NCBI GenBank assembly: GCA_032158295.1
Contig: CM063256.1
Span: forward strand, 6,682,034 to 6,746,033
Reading direction: 5' to 3'
DNA length: 64,000 nucleotides
Source: Pycnopodia helianthoides
Taxonomy: Eukaryota; Echinodermata; Asteroidea; Forcipulatida; Asteriidae
A program made the position numbers and the translations under genes. Below, piece by piece: positions 1 through 8,500 of the stretch (positions are counted from its first letter, which is position 1; every line of letters starts with the position of its first letter). The notes beneath the pieces were generated by a model. It was not told the origin of the DNA, did no database searches, and saw only the letters and a program-made list of their open reading frames with translations.

Positions 1-1348
1 GTACTAAACAGTCTTGCAGTTGTAGGGCCATTCGCTCATGCAAACTACGGAAGTTCTTCAACCAGTACCCATGCACTTGGTCCGGACCCGGGGCTTTCCA
101 ATTTGGCACTTTCTTTACCTGTCTCTTTACCTTGTCCACGTCAATCTGGAACCCTTCTTGCTGCTGTACCCCTCTCAATTCATCTTTCACATTCGTTAGC
201 CATTCCGCTTGTCGGTTGTGCTGTATTGGTTGGTCCCAAATACTACCCCAGAAAGTTTTTGCCTCTGCTGGCCTCGGGCCCACTTGCGTGCTGTCATTCT
301 TTCCGTCTAATTCCTTGAACAACCGACGCTGATTGGTGTTAAATAGCCTATTTTGGTGAAACTGCTTGACCCTATCAACATACCTCTTCACCTTTGCAGC
401 CTTAGCCTTTACCCTTTGCTTAATCTCCTCTATGACAACATTCACCCCCTTACCTTTGACATTATACTTTGTCATGATTGTATTCCTCAAGTCTGAACCT
501 TTTATTAAACCCTTTTTCATTTGTTCTATTCTACTGAGGTCTTTCCGTAATTCTTTAATTTGACCCTCCAGACGACGTTTCCACCATGGTGTACTGTTTT
601 CCTGTTTTGATTGTGAAGCCTTCACACCTAACTTTTCCCCTACTACAACTGCCCCAGCAAAAATAAGACGGTTAGTTTCCGACAGATTATTTGTACTTAC
701 TAACCCAAGGACTTTACTTACCACGGCTGACATTTCTGTCAGCCTTTTCCTTGGGACCCGGCGCAAAGATGGGATACTCCACCCGCTTGACCCCTTAGCC
801 GCTTCCATCACCTCTTGAATCCTGGTTTTAATTTGCACCTCCTCCTCCGTACACTCTACACCTCCCTCTTCGTCTATGCCATCGTCACCCTGACTGTCTA
901 GCAACCCTGGCTGCTCAACCACATCTTCGCTATTAGCAGCAGCCACCTCCTCCGGTACTTGGTGGTTAACAACCTCCGTTCTATCTCTTTCAGCTTGTAC
1001 TATCCTCCTCATCTCCTCAATTTCCACGTTTGTTAACCACTGGTTCCGTTTGATAGTACTTATCTGGTCTGCAAGACGCTGCTCACTGATCTCAAACATT
1101 TCTTTATCCTGCCATAGGCTAAACATTCTCTTTCTGTATCCTCTCTTGTCCGGCTCACTTTTAATATAACATTCCATCGCCATTTTGTTATCAGCCTTAC
1201 TCCATTTTCTCCTGGTTGCAACACGAATCCTGTTGTGAGCAGTTTGGACACGATCTGGTAGTACCTGCTCAGGCATACCAACCAGATCGGGTGAAGGACT
1301 TCCTCTCTGGGAGTTTGTCACTCTTTCACCGTTGACTTGATGCTCCAT
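1..1348 (-). CDS. N-terminal half of a non-LTR retrotransposon ORF, running off the left edge
   Basis: The minus strand is open without a stop from an ATG at 1348 to base 1 (449 codons), so the ORF continues outside the window. It starts MEHQVNGERV. A basic segment follows near residues 45-90, then an acidic stretch (about 150-185), then a long Lys/Arg-rich, probably helical region (about 260-360). The last 40 residues contain NWKAPGPDQVHGYW, the motif that opens the reverse-transcriptase domain in R2-like and related LINEs. The catalytic RT motifs and the endonuclease lie beyond the edge. The two 3'-end fragments to the right, in the same orientation, probably belong to the same family and end in a restriction-like endonuclease. 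This copy has no visible frameshift, so it may be young. It could equally be an inactive copy broken outside the window. Confidence 0.75.
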   Translation of the reverse strand, partial: MEHQVNGERVTNSQRGSPSPDLVGMPEQVLPDRVQTAHNRIRVATRRKWSKADNKMAMECYIKSEPDKRGYRKRMFSLWQDKEMFEISEQRLADQISTIKRNQWLTNVEIEEMRRIVQAERDRTEVVNHQVPEEVAAANSEDVVEQPGLLDSQGDDGIDEEGGVECTEEEVQIKTRIQEVMEAAKGSSGWSIPSLRRVPRKRLTEMSAVVSKVLGLVSTNNLSETNRLIFAGAVVVGEKLGVKASQSKQENSTPWWKRRLEGQIKELRKDLSRIEQMKKGLIKGSDLRNTIMTKYNVKGKGVNVVIEEIKQRVKAKAAKVKRYVDRVKQFHQNRLFNTNQRRLFKELDGKNDSTQVGPRPAEAKTFWGSIWDQPIQHNRQAEWLTNVKDELRGVQQQEGFQIDVDKVKRQVKKVPNWKAPGPDQVHGYWLKNFRSLHERMALQLQDCLV

Positions 1349-1456
1349 AGCACTCATTATAAACATCACACAATTGTGAGAAAGTTTGTAGTTTTAGGGA
1401 GAACTACATACATACTACATACTACATACTACATACATACTGCATACAGCTACATA
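1..1456 (-). mobile_element. Retrotransposon copy A (5' end plus N-terminal ORF)
   Basis: The element reads right to left. Its 5' leader (about 1349-1456, with short TACATAC-type repeats) abuts a (TTA)n tract at 1457-1501. The ORF follows and leaves the window at base 1. The junction with the microsatellite matches that of copies B and C, as expected for an element that targets such tracts. Confidence 0.65.

Positions 1457-1501
<45 letters not shown>
1457..1501. repeat. (ATT)n microsatellite
   Basis: About 15 units of ATT separate retrotransposon copy A from the 3' end of copy C. Confidence 0.95.
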
Positions 1502-1502
<1 letters not shown>

Positions 1503-1895
1503 TCATCTTATCACAGCATGCAAAAGAAAGATTTCATTTTCATTTGTGCCGGTTACTCCTCGAGTCAGGCTACGTCCCGTAGCCTTAGATCTCAAGGGTC
1601 TTTCTCAGGATCCTCGCTGTTCCCAAAAGCGCCGCCTTCTGTAACAGATCTATCCTCACGTTTGTCCCTATTTCATCTAGATGTTTCCCCAGTGCTTTGG
1701 GAATGGTGCCAAGTGCTCCAACAACCACTGGGACTACTTTCACTTTCACCTGCCAAATCTTACGTAGTTCCCTGGCCAGGTCTTGGTACTTGTGGATCTT
1801 TTCCGTCTCCTTCGAAGCTACCCTGATGATCAGTCTGAATGTTAAAATCCCAGAGAATCTTGACCTGGTCGGTCTCTACAACTTTCTCCGGAACG
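1502..1895 (-). mobile_element. Retrotransposon copy C, short 3'-end fragment
   Basis: It is nearly identical to the 3' end of copy B (1932-2420) but carries an internal deletion of about 100 bp near 1828. It keeps the last part of the endonuclease reading frame and the short 3' UTR. Both copies end at the same base next to a (TTA)n tract, so the shared 3' terminus is real. The fragment is 5'-truncated and non-coding. Confidence 0.7.
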
Positions 1896-1931
1896 ATTAT
1901 TATTATTATTATTATTGTTGTTATTATTATT
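1896..1931. repeat. (ATT)n microsatellite with one ATT to GTT change
   Basis: Tract between retrotransposon fragments C and B, interrupted by GTTGTT. Confidence 0.95.
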
Positions 1932-3430
1932 CCATCTTATCACAGCATGCAAAAGAAAGATTCCATTTTCATTTGTGCCGGTTACTCCTCGAGTCAGGCT
2001 ACGTCCCGTAGCCTTAGATCTCAAGGGTCTTTCTCAGGATCCTCGCTGTTCCCAAAAGCGCCGCCTTCTGTAACAGATCTATCCTCACATTTGTCCCTAT
2101 TTCATCTAGATGTTTCCCCAGTGCTTTGGGAATGGTGCCAAGTGCTCCAACAACCACAGGGACTACTTTCACTTTCACCTGCCAAATCTTACGGAGTTCC
2201 CTGGCCAGGTCTTGGTACTTGTGGATCTTTTCCGTCTCCTTCGAAGCTACCCTGATATCACCCGGCACAGCTATGTCAATGAGATGACACATCTTCGTCG
2301 TCTTATCTAAGACTACAACATCCGGACGCCTATGTTCTATAACATGATCAGTCTGAATGTTAAAATCCCAGAGAATCTTGACCTGGTCGGTCTCTACAAC
2401 TTTCTCCGGAACGTGGTCGTACCATTTCGCATGCACTTGGACACCATACTTCTTACACAGATCCCAGTGAATCACCTTGGCCAACTTGTCATGTCTTCCT
2501 TTGTACTCCGTCTGGGCCATCATACTACATTCGCTGACAATATGAAATACAGTCTCTTCTGCCTTGTAACACATTCTGCACATAGGAGAGACGTTTGCTT
2601 TCTCGATCCTTGCCTTCATAACATTTGTCCTTAGTGACTGGTCTTGCGCCGCAGTAATCAAACCCTCGGTTTCCTTCTTTAGTTCTCCGCTCTTTAACCA
2701 ATTCCATGACTTAGGGCTCGCTACCTCTTCAGTACATCTCAAGAACCGGCCATGAAGTGGCTTGTTCCTCCAATCTTGATGTCTTTCCTCTTTCTTTCCC
2801 CTCTTGTACTCCTTCGGCCCAACTTCGTCTTCCCTCGTGTACTTTTGGGCAACCATCAACAAGTTCTCCTCGGTCCTCCTTATATGACAATGCAAGCTCC
2901 TGCGCTCGATGTTAACACTGTCTGCCACGCTCAGTAACCCCCTTCCGCCCTCTGACCTCGGAAGATAGAGTCTGCTGACATTTGACCGCGGATGTAGCAT
3001 GCCATGCATGGTCATCAGTTTCCTTGTTCTCCTGTCCGTGACATCTAGATCTTCCTTGGTCCACCCCACAATACCCCCACTGTACCTCATCAAAGACACG
3101 GCCCACGTGTTAATCGCCTTAATCATGTTCCCCCCGTTCAGTTTGGACTTTAAACATTTCTTCACCCGCCTGATGTATTCTGCCCTCAGCCTTACCTTTG
3201 ATTCCTCGTGAAGCACATGGTCCGATTCAAGAACACCAAGATACCGATAACTCTCCTCCTCGCCTAGAGCCCTCATCTGTGCACCATCTGGCAGAGCGAT
3301 GCCATCGGAGTGTACCCTCTTTCCCCTCTTCATGGCCATTGAAGCACATTTCTCCAGACCGAACTTCATCCCGATGTCATCACTGAAAATCCTGACGGTC
3401 TGCACCAGAGAATCGATCTCCGCCTCATTC

Positions 3431-3434
<4 letters not shown>
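1932..3434 (-). mobile_element. Retrotransposon copy B, 5'-truncated, with RT thumb and restriction-like endonuclease
   Basis: The copy is bounded on both sides by (TTA)n tracts (3435-3487 and 1896-1931). It starts just after the RT catalytic motifs and runs through the stop codon at 2014 to the same 3' end as copy C. Truncation at the 5' side is the usual outcome of target-primed reverse transcription. Confidence 0.75.
2014..3434 (-). pseudogene. C-terminal part of a retrotransposon Pol (RT thumb, CCHC, restriction-like endonuclease)
   Basis: An open frame continues from a (TTA)n-encoded poly-Ile run at 3549 down to the stop at 2014. Numbered from 3549, residues 48-72 (VQTVRIFSDDIGMKFGLEKC) match the segment after the FADD motif of R2-like reverse transcriptases. 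A CCHC cluster follows (C324, C327, H336, C341), then RHD at 352-354, then RPD (408-410) with LID (423-425) and a downstream Lys in EKIHKY. This is the PD-(D/E)xK layout of the R2-type restriction-like endonuclease, which nicks the target DNA. The RT palm is missing, so this copy cannot move by itself. The frame is otherwise unbroken, which suggests a fairly recent insertion. The clade (R2, R4/Dong, HERO or NeSL) cannot be fixed by eye. Confidence 0.75.

Positions 3435-3487
<53 letters not shown>
3435..3487. repeat. (ATT)n microsatellite
   Basis: About 17 units of ATT at the 5'-truncation point of retrotransposon copy B. Confidence 0.95.
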
Positions 3488-3488
<1 letters not shown>

Positions 3489-3693
3489 TTTCTCTCTGTC
3501 TAAATCCCCGTAACATTTGTACACGATTTTGTTTAGGCCTTAAATTCAACTTGGTAAATTATAAAATAGTCAAATCCTACATCAAATTGAAGCTTAGGAC
3601 TAAAGCTTTAGTCTTAATGTAAAAAATGTTAAAATTCTTAATTAATTAATCACGTGATCCTCATTTGCATATTTAATTAGTAAATCTTTGCAG
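3488..3693. other. AT-rich unique sequence
   Basis: No ORF or repeat structure is visible between the retrotransposon cluster and the satellite. Confidence 0.6.
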
Positions 3694-4225
3694 CACCATA
3701 TCTCAAGAAGTACACGGGCATTGGAGAATAGGCTTAGGTAACCGTGACCCCAAGTTGATCTTTACTTCAGGGTCAACCGGAAGTGGGACCATATCTCAAG
3801 AATTATACAACCGATTTTCAAACTTTCTTCAGTTATAGACTCCTTAGGCATTAAATATTAACTTTGAAAACCGTGACCCCAAGTTGACCTCTACTTCCGG
3901 GTCAACCGGAAGTGGGACCATATCTCAAGAACTACACAACTGATTTTCAAAATTTTTCAGTGATAGACTCCTTAGGCATTAATATTGACTTTGAAAAACC
4001 ATGACCTCTTGTTGACCTCTACTTCCGGGTCAACCGGAAGTGGGACCATATCTCAAGAACTACACAACTGATTTTCAAAATTTTTCAGTGATAGACTCCT
4101 TAGGCATTAATATTGACTTTGAAAAACCATGACCTCTTGTTGACCTCTACTTCCGGGTCAACCGGAAGTGGGACCATATCTCAAGAACTGTACAACATTT
4201 TTCAGACTTTCTTTCAGTTATGGAT
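3694..4225. repeat. Tandem satellite, about 128-bp monomer, about 4 copies
   Basis: The phrase ACCATATCTCAAGAA recurs at intervals of about 128-130 bp. The last two complete monomers are almost identical. Each monomer carries an inverted pair ACTTCCGG / CCGGAAGT separated by 5 bases (at 3893, 4021 and 4149; the first monomer is mutated), and the phrase 'gatagactccttaggcatt'. Related degenerate sequence occurs in intron 2 of the lectin genes. Confidence 0.85.
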
Positions 4226-4307
4226 CCTTTTAGGGTCATTTTAGCACATAATCCAAGCAAAACAACACGGAACAACTTTGTGTTTGTTCACAAACACCTA
4301 ATGTCTA

Positions 4308-5058
4308 GTATTTAAATTATTACCTTTTTATGGCCGAGTAGACATCGTAGATACCGGTCAATAAATATTATAAATACCCGGGACAGGTTATCCATTCTGA
4401 ATGGTTGAGTGGAGATCACATAGCCATGTTTCAACGTGCGATAGAAACACGGCTAGAAGACAGTGTTTAAACACCCATGGCAACCTAGTGTTAGTGTTAG
4501 TACGCGCGCGTATGCACAACCGTTGAGCGTGGCTTGCATATTGATTCCTTCGCAAATTGAGAGCCCGTAACAATTTTTTAAACATTAGGCCTATGCAAAC
4601 ATTGGCCGCTTTTTTTTAGACGGATCCGAGTGAAATGAAAGAGCCAGATTTTTTTGTTTTGTTTTTTGTAACGCACCCACAGATCATTTGAACTTGTTCA
4701 CAAAAAACACACAAAACAGACAGGGAAACTCGACCACCCCACACTCTGAGACCACTGTTACACAACGTGGACGGCATGTAGAAACCAACCTTGGCATCCT
4801 TGATACGACCTTGCCTCATTTGTAAAAAAAGGTCGGGGAACCATAAGTTCGTATTAATTATCCAATGTTTATTGTTAAGTTTGTTGAGTAGGAGGGTACG
4901 GCGGCAGTGAAACGTGACAATTAATAGTAGATAGATTGTGGCGTGTGTTCCACCAAACAGTCAAGTGCATGGTAGGTCTTATAAAACAGTTTCAACTCAA
5001 ATGCAATGAGGCACGTCTTTATTACATAATTTTATGCGCCTCGTGAACAGTTGCACAC
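4308..5058. other. Conserved upstream block of lectin gene 1
   Basis: This non-coding block precedes the promoter in all four units. A minus-strand frame (4616-4819) is open in each unit but slips at an A/T run, so I do not call it a gene. No other ORF is supported. Confidence 0.5.
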
Positions 5059-5402
5059 TTAAAGGTATTGTACAATTTTGGTAACAGCTCAAAATCAGTG
5101 TCCACATTTTGTGTGATTCAACATATGCATGAACAAACAAACCTGTGAAAGTTTGAGCTAAATTGGTCATCGAGGTCACGAGAAAATAGAGAAAAGAGAT
5201 CTTATGTGTTTTCTGTTTTTTTTTAAATTATCGCGCGCGATAATTACTATTGTTTTACTCGTTTCTCAGAAACGACAGCATTTTAGGCAGAAATATTTGA
5301 AGGAACACTTTTTACCATTACTCACTTTAAATCATGTAAGTTATGTGTGAATATGTGAACATTGTGTTTTTCGATCTTACCAATAGTGTACAGGGCCTTT
5401 AA
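5059..5402. mobile_element. TTAA-flanked TIR element inserted 50 bp upstream of the CCAAT box of gene 1
   Basis: The element is flanked by TTAA on both sides (5059-5062 and 5399-5402). Its imperfect inverted ends are AAAGGTATTGTACAATTTTG on the left and, on the opposite strand of the right end, AAAGGCCCTGTACACTATTG. Units 3 and 4 have a single TTAA at this exact place, so the insertion and its TTAA duplication are directly visible. A palindrome, TTATCGCGCGCGATAA, lies in its middle near 5228. There is no transposase; it is a non-autonomous element of about 340 bp. Confidence 0.85.
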
Positions 5403-5451
5403 CCCATACTGGAATAACCCAGTGCTTTGTTTCGTTCTGTCTCGTGCACGT

Positions 5452-5501
5452 ATTGGCTGAGAGCTTGGCTTATAACACCTCGCTTTCTCAATCTCAGCAT
5501 T
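5452..5501 (+). promoter_or_regulatory. Putative core promoter of lectin gene 1
   Basis: There is an inverted CCAAT box (ATTGG, 5452-5456) and a TATA-like TTATAA (5470-5475). The predicted start is near 5496, in CTCAGCATT, about 26 bases after the TATA. The arrangement is identical in all four units. It is inferred from spacing only. Confidence 0.5.
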
Positions 5502-5520
5502 TATACTCTGATACCAGTGA

Positions 5521-5541
5521 ATGGATGCTGAATTGTTATAA
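5521..5541 (+). promoter_or_regulatory. Six-codon uORF whose stop overlaps the lectin start (TAATG)
   Basis: The uORF ATG GAT GCT GAA TTG TTA TAA ends at 5541, and the A of its TAA is the A of the main ATG. A second upstream ATG at 5525 is in another frame. Both have T at -3 (weak context), while the main ATG has A at -3 and G at +4. Units 2 and 4 keep it; unit 3 has lost both upstream ATGs. Confidence 0.55.
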
Positions 5542-8500
5542 TGGCTCACTGCAAGGGAATAATGCTGGACAAAACCCTGTTGATATTTCTCACTGGATTC
5601 CTCGTGATGTTTTTCCCGCTTTGCTGCTGGTGCCTCAATGGTCTCACACGTAGGTGTTGAATATTTTTTGACGGGATTGCAACTAAATTCATAAGCAGAG
5701 AAATGTAAAAAACCGCTTAATCAGCCAGTTGCTGGACTGGTAGGCTTGCGCACTAGAGGGTTAAAAGTGTACGATTTTGTGAGAATTTTATGCAGAGAAC
5801 TGGAACATCGCAGACAAACGAACACATAAACAGAGCATCACCATAACTTTACTAACTTTAACACATCACTGTGGGTTGAGTTTCAAAATGATTTTGTTTT
5901 CTTTGTTAAACTTGTCGTATTTATTTTAGGTTTGGATCTCCGTGGGATGCACGCCAGCCAGAACTCGAACTTCGGAAATTCATTAGCAGGACTAGCAATT
6001 GACGGCAATTCAGGAACACTCTGGGCTGATGGCACTTGCACCCACACTGGTAAGTGTAAAATAGAAATATTAATTTTCAAGATGCAAATTGCAACTTTTC
6101 AAGTTCCATCGAAAAACTATGGTTGTCCCTCAAAATAACAGTTCTTTCCCTCGAAGTGCTATTTTCCCCTCAAATTTTCCCGCGAAATATGATTTCTCTG
6201 GAAAAAAATAATGTTTCATTTCCTCTAAATATTTAAATGGGTATGTAGTCGGTTTATGAGTTTGTGTGAGCAGTTTTTCCTGATAGTTAAATTTAACCTT
6301 CATTCGAGGTAGATGGAGAAGATAAACCTACCTCTGTTTTGAAGTTATAACGATAAGGGGCACGAGGGGACGAACAATTCATCGGATTAATCAATCTTTC
6401 CCTCGAACGGTTCCCCTAAAAAGTTTATTTCGTTTCACCAAAATAACATTTCATCCCCTCGTACAGTATTTCATTCACTTGAAATAACACATCGATCCCT
6501 AAAACGTTTTGAGGGAAGGACATATTATTGTGAGTGAATTAAATACTTGTTTCTAATGTCTCGTGATTTCAGATTCAAGATTGTTCACTTCAACTTGCGA
6601 TTTTAACTGGAAAGACCATGTCGAATTGGGGTCATATTTTTGTAACGTTTGTTCAGTTTATAAAGAACTTTCTGACGATATACAGTTTTTCAACTGTTAA
6701 AATATGATTTAATATAATGTAACACCTGATGACGTCATCGTGACGTCATTAAATTTGTGCCCTTTTACATGTTGAGGTTCAGGTACCTGATGAATTTCAA
6801 GGTTCAATTCAGTTTACTTCTTGAGTTTGTCACCAGAGGGTGCTGTTTACTATTATGACGTCATCATTGTTTAAAATGAAACGTAAAAGAGTTAGTGTAC
6901 ATGCGTCATAAGGTCCTACACTATCGTGCTTCATCAATGTTGGTCAACACAGACGTATACGCTTTAACGCCCAATTTTGCCAGAAGCAAAGGACAAAATG
7001 TTGTCATCTCTGTGCAAAAGTTCGAGCAGGCTCGAAGATCTGCAACGGACTCTTCTCTACAGCATGATGCAAAAGTTATGCTAAGATGAAAAGTAGTTAT
7101 TGAGATAAGAAATGAGGTCACACTGTGTGTATCGGATGTTTAACTTTTAAAGACATTTACGATCATGCATAGGCCTAGATTGTAACAATTTGTGGTTTAG
7201 GAGATATGATTTTTCAAGTATTAAACTTGAATGTAATTCGATACCTGATGACGTCACCAGGACGTCATTGTTCAAGTACCGTCTTGATGTCGATTGTTTG
7301 ATTAGTTTCAAGGTTCAATTAAATTTCAATCTTGAGTTATGTTGTAGAGAAGAGTGCCGTGGCAGAAGAAGATTAATACTCTAGACATAAGTTTTTGTTG
7401 AAACAAAAAGGTGTTCGGCGTAGACATGTCCAAATTAGCAGAGCTGGTGAAAGGTAAAGCGAAAAATTTTGTAAACATGTCTTTGTAGGAAATATTGATT
7501 TACGTGAGGTTAATTGTGGTACTAAAGATTGTCTCTTTTTTTCCATAAAAAACTTTGATCGAGCCTAACTTGAAATTAAACATGTTATCATGAAGTCATA
7601 GCTTATTTCTTATCCAGACATTGAGATTTATAAATTTTTGCTAAGCTTTACTCGGGGTTAAAACTTTGTTTTAGACAAAGAAACCATGTCAAATTCTAGA
7701 TTGTTTGCAGACCTCAAAACGAGGCCCGGGAATTTGTGTTTTCACTTCAACTTCCGGTACATTTGTGGTTTTCTGGATGTGAGTTTTACAAATATTTTAC
7801 GTTATTGTTATGAAGTCCATACTTTATACATTTATGACCTTCCAAAACAAAATAATATATAGAGCGAACGAAATAGTTTACGTGTTAGAGTATCTGTTAG
7901 AGTATCTTCCCCTCTCTTACAACTATTATCGAGTTGTATTTCAATGACTCTCCTAAATGAACGAACAAATAATACCAACATCGAGGCAGAGAGGTTGACA
8001 GCCCCTTAATTTCCCTTTTTTGCCCTTTAGGGAATGCATCTTATCCATTTAAAATTGTGATACAGTTTAACAAAATAACCATAAACAGACTTAGTCCTAC
8101 AACGATTTCTGCATGTAGGATTACTTGGAATTAAATGTCTTATCAAGGTCTTTGGACCCCCTTAATTATTTTAAGGGAACAAAAAAATATATTTTGTTCC
8201 CACGAAGTGGCCATTTCGCTCCCTGGCAATATTATTTAAATTCTTTTGTGGTGTTTTTGCAGAGGACGAACACCCAGTATCTAGTAATATCTCAACCTCC
8301 TCCGAACCCCACCGAACCTTACCAGATCTTTTACCATTTTTAATTAGACACCAAATAATAATTACTTCCAAAATTCACTTAATCCCAACATCTCTACATC
8401 CTTGTTTTAGATGCCAGTTTTCATCCTTGGTGGAAAGTGGACTTGGAGACCAACCACTGCATCGGCCATATCACCCTTGTCAACAGAGCTGAATGTTGTA

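Noticed and set aside
1518..2255. Plus-strand frames with runs of Tyr, Ile or Leu at the left edge
   Set aside because: They are antisense to the retrotransposon or encoded by the (ATT)n tracts.
4616..4819. Minus-strand frame MRQGRIKDAKVGFYMPS, repeated upstream of all four lectin genes
   Set aside because: The four copies slip out of register at an A/T run and end differently. Similarity is explained by the duplication.
5444..5653. 69-codon frame over the first lectin exon (ends VPQWSHT)
   Set aside because: It is the wrong frame. The frame starting at 5541 gives a signal peptide and splices in phase with exon 2.
8263..8340. Possible extra lectin exon after TTTTTGCAG
   Set aside because: Exon 2 joins directly to the 8411 exon in phase and gives the expected CTHT to HPWW spacing. 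No donor follows the cryptic segment.
8171..8371. Minus-strand frame with ILLDTGCSSS, resembling a retroviral-type aspartic protease motif
   Set aside because: No other protease or Pol motif follows, the frame is short, and its conservation in all units follows from duplication.
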